From Geobacter sp. (GTDB taxonomy: Bacteria; Desulfobacterota; Desulfuromonadia; Geobacterales; DSM-12255): a DNA stretch of 33,278 nt. The stretch is from contig VEOV01000332.1 of assembly GCA_012026855.1 (NCBI GenBank), positions 1 to 33,278 on the forward strand. Direction: 5' to 3'. The notes below the pieces were generated by a model. It was not told where the DNA came from. It worked only from the letters and a program-made list of their open reading frames with translations, and ran no database searches. A program made the translations under genes and the position numbers. Positions 1 through 10,133 of the stretch are shown here, one piece after another (positions within the stretch are counted from its first letter, which is position 1; every line of letters starts with the position of its first letter).

Positions 1-633
1 CTCCCCTATCCGACCAGCTACAAGACCCACTATCCCCAAACCAAGATGCTGGCGGAAAAGCTGGTGCTGGAGGCAAATTCGCCCCAGCTGGCAACGGTTT
101 CGCTCCGGCCGCACCTGATCTGGGGGCCGGGGGACAATCACCTGGTGCCGCGCATCATTGCCAAGGCAAAGGCTGGCAGGCTGAAGCGGATCGGCACTCG
201 CCCCTGCCTGGTGGATACCGTTTACGTGGATAATGCCGCTCAGGCCCATCTGCTGGCTGCTGACAGGCTTGCTCCCGGCAGCGCCATCAGCGGCAAGGCA
301 TATTTTATCTCCAACGGCGAACCGCTGCCTCTCTGGGAAATGGTCAACCGCATTCTGGCCGCGGCCGGCCTGCCGCCGGTGACAGGTGAGATTTCGCCCG
401 CTGCCGCCAGGGTGATCGGAGCTGTGTGCGAATGGCTCTGGGGGACATTCAAGCTGGCCGGTGAGCCGCCAATGACCCGTTTTGTCGCCAGTGAGCTGTC
501 AACAGCCCACTGGTTTGATATTTCTGCTGCCAGACGCGATCTTGGTTATGAACCGGAAGTGACTATAGAGGAAGGTCTGCAGCGGCTGCACAAGTGGCTG
601 GCCGCTGCAGGTTTACTTGCCGAGAAAGGGTGA
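1..633 (+). CDS. oleD: OleD-like NAD(P)-dependent 2-alkyl-3-oxoalkanoate reductase (5'-truncated by window edge)
   Basis: The frame is open from base 1, so the start lies outside the window; 210 residues are visible, against roughly 330 for the family. This is the C-terminal part of an extended SDR (epimerase / 3-beta-HSD type). The catalytic YxxxK is visible as YPQTK at visible residues 11-15, followed by the LRPHLIWGPGD stretch, the YVDNAAQAHLLAA segment and a KAYFISNGEPLPLW segment. From memory of the family, these match OleD, which reduces the beta-keto acid made by OleA on the way to long-chain olefins in Shewanella and Geobacter. OleA, OleB and OleC would be expected upstream, outside the window. 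A generic 3-beta-HSD-like dehydrogenase is the alternative. The last 21 bases overlap the end of the convergent phosphate transporter gene. Confidence 0.75.
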   Translation, partial: LPYPTSYKTHYPQTKMLAEKLVLEANSPQLATVSLRPHLIWGPGDNHLVPRIIAKAKAGRLKRIGTRPCLVDTVYVDNAAQAHLLAADRLAPGSAISGKAYFISNGEPLPLWEMVNRILAAAGLPPVTGEISPAAARVIGAVCEWLWGTFKLAGEPPMTRFVASELSTAHWFDISAARRDLGYEPEVTIEEGLQRLHKWLAAAGLLAEKG

Positions 634-1617
634 CATCAGCAGATAACAGGCGTAGGCCACGACTGCCGACGCCGGGATGGTGAGCACCCAGGCGGTCAGA
701 ATCCGGCCGGCTATGGCCCAGTTGACCGCATTGATCCTTTTAGAGAGCCCCACCCCGAGAATTGAAGAGGTGATGACATGGGTGGTACTGGTCGGCAGGC
801 CGAAGGCCGAGGCGCTCAGGATGACCGTTGCCGCTGCGCTGTCGACGCTGAAGCCGGTCAGCGGCTGCAGTTTGACGAAATCCCGTCCCACCGTCTTGAT
901 GATTCGCCAGCCCCCCGCAGCAGTCCCGATGGCCATGGCCGTGGCGCAGGCCAGCTTGACCCAGAGAGGTACTTCAAAAGCTGGGATCACGCCGTAACTT
1001 AACAGCGCCATGGTGATGATACCCATGGATTTCTGGGCATCGGCAGTGCCGTGGGAAAAGGACATGAAGCAGGCCGACAGCACCTGCATCCGGCGGAACC
1101 CCTTGTTGACCCCGTAGGGAGAGCCCTTTTTAACCAGGTTGGTGAAAAACACTACAAAGATAAAGCCGATCACCGTTCCCAGCACCGGTGAGATGATCAG
1201 CGCCAGGATGATCTTCTTGACCCCGGCAGCCTGGAGGGCTTGAAAACTGCCGGTGCCCGCGACGACAGCACCGATGAGTCCGCCTACTATGGCGTGGGAT
1301 GATGAAGATGGCAGGCCGTAGTACCAGGTGATGATATCCCAGATAATGGCGCCGAGGATGCCGGAGAGCACGATCATCTGGGTGATGCAGGCCGGATCCA
1401 CGATCCCTTTGCCGATGGTAGAAGCTACCTTGGTTGAGACCATGGCGCCGGCAAAGTTAAGCACCGCGGCGATGCAGATGGCTGATTTTACCGACAGCGC
1501 CCGGGTAGAGACACTGGTGGCAATGGCGTTGGCAGTATCATGAAAACCGTTTACATAGTCGAAAATCAGTGCCGTCACAATGACCAGCACCAGCATGACT
1601 AGTGCTACATCAGGCAT
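613..1617 (-). CDS. pit: PiT-family inorganic phosphate transporter
   Basis: A 334-residue, very hydrophobic protein with the internal duplication of the PiT family. The first signature, NGFHDTANAIAT, is near residues 24-35 and the second, SFSHGTADAQKSMGII, lies near the middle. These transporters symport phosphate, often as a neutral metal-phosphate, with protons or sodium across the inner membrane. The second signature usually reads S/A-H-G-x-N-D-A-Q; here Ala (GCC) replaces that Asn. The ATG at 1617 overlaps the stop of the upstream DUF47 gene by 8 bases (1610-1617), so translation is probably coupled. The DUF47-PiT pair is a well-known low-affinity phosphate uptake unit. A Pho box upstream of the first gene suggests induction under phosphate limitation. 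The stop at 613 lies inside the convergent oleD-like gene. Confidence 0.95.
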   Translation of the reverse strand: MPDVALVMLVLVIVTALIFDYVNGFHDTANAIATSVSTRALSVKSAICIAAVLNFAGAMVSTKVASTIGKGIVDPACITQMIVLSGILGAIIWDIITWYYGLPSSSSHAIVGGLIGAVVAGTGSFQALQAAGVKKIILALIISPVLGTVIGFIFVVFFTNLVKKGSPYGVNKGFRRMQVLSACFMSFSHGTADAQKSMGIITMALLSYGVIPAFEVPLWVKLACATAMAIGTAAGGWRIIKTVGRDFVKLQPLTGFSVDSAAATVILSASAFGLPTSTTHVITSSILGVGLSKRINAVNWAIAGRILTAWVLTIPASAVVAYACYLLMSPFLGK

Positions 1618-2227
1618 TTTTCACCACCACGCTCTCCAGGATATTGGCGGCATCTTCACACTTGTCAGTGGCTTTTTCGAGAGTTTCGTAGATTTCTTTC
1701 CATTTGATCAGCTGGATCGGATCCTTTTCTTCATCAAACAGCCGGCTGACCGCTTCGCGGCAGACCCGGTCTGCCTCGTTTTCCAAGGCATTGACCTCAA
1801 CGCAGTACTCGGCAATCGGCTCAAGCTTGCCGCCGATAACATGCAGCGCCCGGTTGATGGCCTCGGCACCCTTGAGGATCAGGAAGGCGAGCTCTTTGGC
1901 TTCGGGTGTAGACGACTCCACATTGTACATGACGAACCTCTGGGAAGAGGCGTCAATCAGGTCGAGGATGTCGTCCAGTGCCGAGGCCAGGGAGTAGATA
2001 TCTTCCCGGTCAAAGGGGGTAATGAAGCTTTTGTTGAGCTTCTTGATGATTTCGTGAGTCTTGGTATCGCCACGGTGTTCGATGTCCTTGATGGCCTTCT
2101 GACTGGCGGCAGGATCGGAGTAGTTGTCCAGCATGTCCTTGAGGGCTTTGGCCCCTTCGACGATGATGCCCCCCATTTCCTGGAACATCTGGAAAAACTT
2201 CTCTTCTTTCGGGATTAATCCGAACAT
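1610..2227 (-). CDS. DUF47 (PhoU-like) phosphate transport regulator
   Basis: A 205-residue, mostly helical, charged protein starting MFGLIPKEEKFF. It contains the family-typical segments RGDTKTHEIIKKLNKSF (start of the PhoU-like bundle), TPFDREDIYSLASALDD and IKWKEIYETLEKATDKCED. DUF47/YkaA proteins are PhoU-like cytoplasmic partners of PiT transporters and are thought to modulate their activity. An upstream frame extension to 2290 exists, but the ATG at 2227 is preferred because AAGGAG precedes it by about ten bases and the family begins with MFG/MFK. It is the first gene of the operon and overlaps the PiT gene by 8 bases. A Pho-box-like repeat ends 46 bases upstream of the start. Confidence 0.93.
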   Translation of the reverse strand: MFGLIPKEEKFFQMFQEMGGIIVEGAKALKDMLDNYSDPAASQKAIKDIEHRGDTKTHEIIKKLNKSFITPFDREDIYSLASALDDILDLIDASSQRFVMYNVESSTPEAKELAFLILKGAEAINRALHVIGGKLEPIAEYCVEVNALENEADRVCREAVSRLFDEEKDPIQLIKWKEIYETLEKATDKCEDAANILESVVVKNA

Positions 2228-2272
2228 TATGTGGGTGTCTCCTTTTGAAGGTGATGAATGTTTGAGTTGTTT

Positions 2273-2290
2273 GTAACAATTGTGTGACAA
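2273..2290 (-). promoter_or_regulatory. Pho box (PhoB-binding site) upstream of the DUF47-PiT operon
   Basis: Read on the minus strand this is TTGTCAC-ACAA-TTGTTAC: two 7-base half-sites separated by four bases, giving the 11-base period of the PhoB consensus (CTGTCAT-N4-CTGTCAT). It lies 46 bases before the ATG of the DUF47 gene, where it could take the place of a -35 element. No convincing -10 can be picked downstream. The match is by eye; PhoB control is an inference supported by the function of the genes it precedes. Confidence 0.65.
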
Positions 2291-2364
2291 CTTCGGAAAT
2301 ATACCAGAAACTCTGTCTGCTGTGTCAAAAAAGGCGGAAAAAAATCCTAAGCCGTGACCAATGA

Positions 2365-2393
2365 TTGACAGCCGGGCAGGCAGTGATTAGATT
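2365..2393 (+). promoter_or_regulatory. Sigma70-like promoter of the dnaJ-like gene
   Basis: A perfect -35 TTGACA (2365-2370), a 17-base spacer and the -10 TAGATT (2388-2393) predict a transcript start near 2400. That leaves about 20 bases to the GTG start at 2421, with GGAGG at 2410-2414 as ribosome-binding site. No CIRCE or sigma32-type element was seen, so heat-shock control is not apparent. Confidence 0.7.
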
Positions 2394-2420
2394 CTCTACA
2401 AACACAACTGGAGGCATATC

Positions 2421-3314
2421 GTGGCACAACAGGACTATTATGAACTTCTGGGGCTCAAAAAAGGTGCGACGCCGGAAGAGATAAAAAAAGCCTACCGCAA
2501 GCTGGCGGTGAAATACCATCCGGACAAGAATCCGGGCGACAAGAAGGCGGAAGACCGTTTCAAGGAGATCAACGAGGCCTACGCGGTCCTGTCTGACCCG
2601 CAGAAAAAAGCCCAGTACGACCAGTTCGGCTCGGCCGGGTTCCATCAGCGCTACTCCCAGGAGGATATCTTCCGCGGCTTCAATGCCAATGACATCTTTC
2701 GCGAGTTCAATCTGGGCGGTTCGGACGACATCTTCTCCAGAATTTTCGGCATGGGGGGTGGTTTTCGCCAGGGGGGCGGCCGCAGCATGAGCCGCAAGGG
2801 TCAGGACTTCGAGATGGCGCTGGTGATCAGCTTTCAGGAGGCCTTTGACGGCGGGGAAAAGCGGGTCGCCTACAACAGGGATGGTAAGAACGAAGAGGTT
2901 GCGGTCAGGATTCCTGCCGGCAAGCCGCAGCTTGGCGCCGGTATCGATGCCGGCAAGGGTGGTGCTGGCATCGGCGGCGGCCCCAGCGGAGACCTTTATC
3001 TGAATGTCTCGTTGCGGGAGGACTCCAGGTACTCCTGAGATGGCGTTGACATCCTCTGCAAGCTGCAGATTCCCTTCAGTCAGGCCTGTCTGGGGGGCTC
3101 ACTGGAGGTGCCGACCCTTGACGGCGTCAAGCGGATCAAGACCCCGGCAGGTATCCAGCCGGATACAAAAATCCGGCTCAAAGGGCTTGGTTTTCCGAAA
3201 AAAGGGGGGGCTGAGCGGGGTGATTTCTTTGTGACGGTGACAGTTGCCGTGCCGGAATCGCTCAGCGCCAGGCAGAAGACGCTGGCTGAAGAGCTGGCAG
3301 AAGCAGGTCTTTGA
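2421..3314 (+). pseudogene. DnaJ/CbpA-type co-chaperone gene interrupted by an in-frame TGA
   Basis: The J domain is intact: residues 1-70 with HPD at 33-35, followed by a Gly/Phe-rich stretch (about 75-120) and the DnaJ C-terminal beta domains. The type resembles CbpA, with no Cys-rich zinc region. At codon 206 (3036-3038) the frame reads TGA. The same frame then continues to a natural stop at 3312-3314 and encodes the rest of the conserved domain (DGVDILCKLQIPFSQ, VPTLDGVKRIKTPAG, KIRLKGLGFPKKGG). Family members read S-R-D-G here, so TGA replaces an Arg codon, most simply by one C-to-T change in CGA. The start is GTG at 2421 with a good Shine-Dalgarno. The product would be a 205-residue fragment containing the J domain unless the codon is read through. 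A sequencing error remains possible. Intact length would be 297 residues. Confidence 0.85.
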
Positions 3315-3315
3315 T

Positions 3316-4290
3316 TTACGGTAACTTTTTGATTTCTATGGAGGCGCTCTTCCGCAGGTCTTCGGCCCACTGCTTGAAGCGTTCTTCGGATTTCTTCCGG
3401 TAGAGTTGGTCGTCAATCAGCCCTTTGACGCTTTCAAAGGGCTTCACCTTGCCGGCGATCTTTTCTTCCAGCTTGATGATGTGGAAACCGGCCGAACTGG
3501 TAACCAGCTCGCTGATCTCTCCCGGTTTCATGGCCAGGACGGCGGTTTCAATTTCAGGGAGCATGTCCCCTTTTTTGAAAGTGCCGAGATCGCCGCCATC
3601 CTTGGCAGCGCCGGGGTCGTCGGAGTATTTTTTGGCCAGCTCCGCAAAATCGGCGCTACTGCCGGCTTCTGCCATGACATTGGCAGCTTTCAGCATGATC
3701 TTCTTGATCTCCTCGTTGGTCGCTTGCTTGTCAATCTTCAGGAAAATGTGACGGGCGCGGTAGGTGGGTTCTTCCGTGTACTGGCCGAGGTTGGCATCGT
3801 AGTAATCACGAACCTCCTTTTCCCCAACCTGAATCTTGGATTTTACCTCTTGACTCATCAGGCGCAGTCGTTCCAGCTGCTCCTTGATTTGCGCCCGGTA
3901 CTGGTCAAAGGTTAGTCCCTGGGCCAGCAGGGCCGATGCCAGGGCCTCCTGGCTCAGCTTGTTCTGTTTCTTCACATCCTCGATTGACTGGCGCACCTCT
4001 TCTTCAGAGACGACGATGTTCAACTCCTTGATCTTCTGCTTGATGAGTTTTCTGTCAATCAGGGCATTAATAATGTCTTTCTTCAGGGTATTCACTGCTT
4101 CCTTAGAGAGAGGCTGGCCGGTTCTTTTTTCCTCTTCCTGCAGTGCGGCTGCATATTCGCGGTTCACTTCGTAGATGGTGATGATGTCATCATTGACGAT
4201 GGCAGCAATGCCGCTGATCAACTCTGCGGCTGAAGCCGTGGTGAGGAAAAGGGTGACAAGCAAAAAGATCGTTGTGGAAGTAATGCGCAT
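3316..4290 (-). CDS. SurA-like periplasmic peptidyl-prolyl cis-trans isomerase (SurA N domain + one parvulin domain)
   Basis: A 324-residue exported protein. The signal peptide covers residues 1-21 (hydrophobic core, TTASAAE cleavage region). A SurA-type chaperone domain follows, starting GIAAIVNDDIITIYEVN and continuing to about 140. One parvulin (PpiC) domain spans about 170-265, with the hallmark segments RARHIFLKID, AKKYSDDPGAAKDGGDLG and GFHIIKLEEK. Such proteins help outer-membrane proteins fold in the periplasm; E. coli SurA carries two parvulin domains and this one has one. It is the third gene of the mfd operon, separated from the preceding lipoprotein gene by a hairpin terminator, with AGAGG in front of the ATG. 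It ends one base from the convergent dnaJ-like gene. Confidence 0.9.
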   Translation of the reverse strand: MRITSTTIFLLVTLFLTTASAAELISGIAAIVNDDIITIYEVNREYAAALQEEEKRTGQPLSKEAVNTLKKDIINALIDRKLIKQKIKELNIVVSEEEVRQSIEDVKKQNKLSQEALASALLAQGLTFDQYRAQIKEQLERLRLMSQEVKSKIQVGEKEVRDYYDANLGQYTEEPTYRARHIFLKIDKQATNEEIKKIMLKAANVMAEAGSSADFAELAKKYSDDPGAAKDGGDLGTFKKGDMLPEIETAVLAMKPGEISELVTSSAGFHIIKLEEKIAGKVKPFESVKGLIDDQLYRKKSEERFKQWAEDLRKSASIEIKKLP

Positions 4291-4310
4291 GAGCTGCCTC
4301 TGGATAAATA

Positions 4311-4332
4311 AAGGCCGGTGTTAGCCGGCCTT
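4311..4332 (-). terminator. Rho-independent terminator/attenuator between the two parvulin genes
   Basis: A perfect 8-bp stem (AAGGCCGG / CCGGCCTT) with a 6-base loop, followed on the minus strand by TATTTATCC. It sits between the lipoprotein gene (stop 4342) and the SurA-like gene (start 4290). The T-tract is short and interrupted, so partial termination, setting a lower level of the distal gene, is plausible. Confidence 0.6.
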
Positions 4333-4341
4333 GTTATCAGA

Positions 4342-5313
4342 CTATTTTTTCTCTGCCGGTTTTGCCCCGGCCGGAGCAGGTGGCTGGGCAGGGAGAACCT
4401 TGGCGTCACCTTCGGGTTTTTTGGCCTCGGACGGTGCCCCGCCGAGCCCTTTCAGGACATCTTCCTTGATGGTGAACTTGCCGCTTTTCTTGAGATCATC
4501 CTTCAGCTTCTGGAAAACCTCCTGCTGCTTGTTCGGGAGCAAGGAGGCCTTGATCTGGTCCTTGACATCTTCAAAACTGCGGGCGCCGGCAGCGCGCTTG
4601 CCGGTCAGCTTGATTACATGGTAGCCGAACTTGGTTTTGACCACGCCGGAGATATCACCCTCCTTCATGGCAAAAGCAACCTTCTCGAATTCAGGAATCA
4701 TCGAACCCTTGCTGAACCAGCCGAGATCGCCACCCTTGGAAGCGGCGCCATCAGTGGAGTTCTTCTTGGCCAGTTCTTCGAAATTACCGCCTGCCTTGAT
4801 CTGGGCCAGCAGATCCTTGGCCTCTTTCTCGGTTTTGACGATGATATGGCTGGCCTTTACCTGGTCGCCGGTCTTGAACTTGTCCTTGTTCTGCTCGTAG
4901 AACTTTTTCAGCTCCTCGTCGCTGATCTTGGCCTGCTCCTCAACCTTCTTCTTCAGGAATGCTTCCACAACCAGGCGCTTTTTCAGCTCTTCAAGCTTCT
5001 CCTTGACTGCCGGGGTATTTTCGATCCCCTCCTTGGCAGCCTCCTGAATGATCAGCTCGCGGATGATCATGGTTTCCAGCATCTCTTTTTTGCCGTCGGC
5101 GGTTTCGGTCATCGGCTTCAGGTAGGGGGGAAGGTTCTCCATCTCCTTCTTGAAGGCATCAACAGTGATACTGGTGCTGCCAACCTCTGCCAGTACCGGC
5201 CCGGTGGGTTTGCTATCTTTTGCTGTCTCGGTCTCTTTCTTGCCGCTGCAGCCGAAAAGTGCCATCATGCATACTGCCGCCGCGGCGGCCCTTGTTACGT
5301 TGCGTCCAGTCAC
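4342..5313 (-). CDS. Parvulin-type peptidyl-prolyl isomerase lipoprotein (PrsA/PpiC-like)
   Basis: A 323-residue protein. The GTG at 5313 is chosen because AAGGAG precedes it by six bases and it gives a proper lipoprotein signal: VTRAAAAAVCMMALFGCSGKK, with lipobox LFGC. An upstream in-frame ATG would add 17 residues without a ribosome-binding site. A SurA_N-like helical region follows (about 35-170), then a parvulin domain with VKASHIIVKTE, GGDLGWFSKGSMIPEFE and KFGYHVIKLTGK. The C-terminal tail is rich in Pro, Ala and Lys. It is expected to be a membrane-anchored foldase acting in the periplasm. The gene lies 38 bases after mfd on the same strand and is probably co-transcribed with it. Confidence 0.88.
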   Translation of the reverse strand: MTGRNVTRAAAAAVCMMALFGCSGKKETETAKDSKPTGPVLAEVGSTSITVDAFKKEMENLPPYLKPMTETADGKKEMLETMIIRELIIQEAAKEGIENTPAVKEKLEELKKRLVVEAFLKKKVEEQAKISDEELKKFYEQNKDKFKTGDQVKASHIIVKTEKEAKDLLAQIKAGGNFEELAKKNSTDGAASKGGDLGWFSKGSMIPEFEKVAFAMKEGDISGVVKTKFGYHVIKLTGKRAAGARSFEDVKDQIKASLLPNKQQEVFQKLKDDLKKSGKFTIKEDVLKGLGGAPSEAKKPEGDAKVLPAQPPAPAGAKPAEKK

Positions 5314-5351
5314 GTCAATCTCCTTGAATCGTCGATAATAACTTATGAAAA

Positions 5352-8834
<3,483 letters not shown>

Positions 8835-8888
8835 GTGTTAAACTCCGGGCTATTTTAACGTCTTGCAGCGTGACCTGCGGGGCGTTGT

Positions 8889-8900
8889 TTGACGCGTCAA
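8889..8900. promoter_or_regulatory. 12-bp palindrome TTGACGCGTCAA upstream of mfd
   Basis: A perfect palindrome 55 bases upstream of the mfd start, in the 102-base gap between mfd and the upstream hypothetical gene. It could be an operator, but it matches no site that I can name. Chance occurrence is possible for a 12-base palindrome. Confidence 0.3.
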
Positions 8901-8936
8901 TCTACGCTGGCGATATCTGTCAACATTATTGCTGTT

Positions 8937-10016
8937 TTACTTACCGAAAGTAATGAAGTACAAGAACCTTGCAGAGCCAATGTAACAGCACACAAGGAAG
9001 ATAAACCCCAGTAATGCTCCGCTCCGGCCATTCTTTTTGATTAGCTCAGTCAAATCACCGGATCTTGCAACGATTGGAAAAAACTTTCTTCTCAGGCAAA
9101 GGTATTTATCAAGAGTGACACCAGATAGCACGATCTGGATGAACATATCGATCAGAAAGGATGCAAAAAAAAGCAATATTACTAGAACAGCCACACCCCA
9201 AAAGACAAGTCTCGGGCTAGGAATCTGAATTTTGTTGGACATAAGCACAACCCAGATAATTGGGCACCATATGACTAGAAAAAACAGACAGCCAAAGCTT
9301 TGAGCTGTTTCCTCATCAATAATGGCACCATCATTACCCTGCATTTTGCTGCATTGATCGGAGTTAACCTCAACTTGTGATGTGGGCATAGCGGCGACTT
9401 GATCGTCAACTGGCTCTTTTTCGATGCCACTCCCAGTGGCAATACCTGCTCCATCGTCCGGAACGTTTGAAATGAGTTGATCGAGTTGCGTAACGGCATT
9501 TTTGATCACTTCTATTTTTGGATATGGTCCACCGACTTTTAGCCATTTTATGGCTTTCAAAAAACCATCTTCGGAACGAATTGCGTCAAAACCTAGTGAC
9601 AACAAGTCCGATATCCCCTGTCTGACGATGCTATTAGCGAAGAATTGGGTTCCCCAATTAGTGTTTTCGACTCGTATATGAAATTTGGCATCGAAGTCCG
9701 AATCGCCAGCCTTGAAGTCAGTATTGGCTAAAAGATGCTCAGCAAGCCAGTCGGTGGCATCTGACTTTCTGATGCTGAAAGATGCGTGTGCGAAGGGAAT
9801 GATGGTTTTGATTTCAAAGAATGATGGCGCTCCTACTGCAGTTTCTTGAAGTCCTCTACATTCTGGAAGATATATAAACATCAAATACTCTCTGCCAGCC
9901 AGCTGCACTTTTATCTCACCGCAATCATAAGCAACGCCAAGTTGATTGGCTATGTTGTGTAGTATTTGGGATGTGGTAAGACCAAAATTTTCATCAAATA
10001 GTTCAATCATGTTCAT
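8937..10016 (-). CDS. Unknown protein with N-terminal soluble domain and three C-terminal membrane segments
   Basis: The family of this 359-residue protein is not recognised. Residues 1-185 look like a folded alpha/beta cytoplasmic domain, and 186-235 are a polar linker rich in Gly, Glu, Asp, Ser and Gln. Three hydrophobic segments follow at about 241-259, 270-295 and 332-354. No signal peptide is present. The pattern FDAKFHIRVEN (108-118) followed by a helical ISDLLSLGFDAIRSEDG is vaguely like DUF3137-type proteins, but this cannot be confirmed by eye. The gene is clearly A+T-richer than mfd and gatA around it, which suggests acquisition by transfer. ATGs at 10016 and 10010 are both possible and neither has a good Shine-Dalgarno. 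A perfect 26-bp palindrome lies 31 bases upstream. Confidence 0.75.
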   Translation of the reverse strand: MNMIELFDENFGLTTSQILHNIANQLGVAYDCGEIKVQLAGREYLMFIYLPECRGLQETAVGAPSFFEIKTIIPFAHASFSIRKSDATDWLAEHLLANTDFKAGDSDFDAKFHIRVENTNWGTQFFANSIVRQGISDLLSLGFDAIRSEDGFLKAIKWLKVGGPYPKIEVIKNAVTQLDQLISNVPDDGAGIATGSGIEKEPVDDQVAAMPTSQVEVNSDQCSKMQGNDGAIIDEETAQSFGCLFFLVIWCPIIWVVLMSNKIQIPSPRLVFWGVAVLVILLFFASFLIDMFIQIVLSGVTLDKYLCLRRKFFPIVARSGDLTELIKKNGRSGALLGFIFLVCCYIGSARFLYFITFGK

Positions 10017-10046
10017 CCAATTCTATTTCAGATAACTCAGTATTTG

Positions 10047-10072
10047 ACCGGTTCACGCGCGCGTGAACCGGT
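10047..10072. repeat. Perfect 26-bp palindrome
   Basis: The left arm ACCGGTTCACGCG (10047-10059) is followed directly by its exact reverse complement (10060-10072), with no loop. It lies between the start of the unknown membrane protein gene (10016) and the end of the ATPase gene (10134). No T-tract follows on either strand, so it is not a standard terminator. It could be an operator, a protein-binding site or a REP-type repeat. Confidence 0.7.
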
Positions 10073-10133
10073 GATCCAGCCGTATAGAACATTTATCCGA
10101 GTCAGGGCCAGCGCCAGCGAGCGCTTCTTGCCT

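Noticed and set aside
2291-2364. CIRCE or sigma32 heat-shock element before the dnaJ-like gene
   Set aside because: No TTAGCACTC-N9-GAGTGCTAA or sigma32-like boxes were seen; an ordinary sigma70-type promoter fits better.
3036-3038. Selenocysteine reading of the TGA in the dnaJ-like gene
   Set aside because: Family members have Arg here, not Cys, no redox role is known at this site, and no convincing SECIS-like stem-loop is visible just downstream. A nonsense change is simpler.
10047-10072. Palindrome as intrinsic terminator of the ATPase gene
   Set aside because: No T-run follows on either strand, and a loopless 26-bp palindrome is not typical of terminators, so it is listed as a repeat or possible operator instead.
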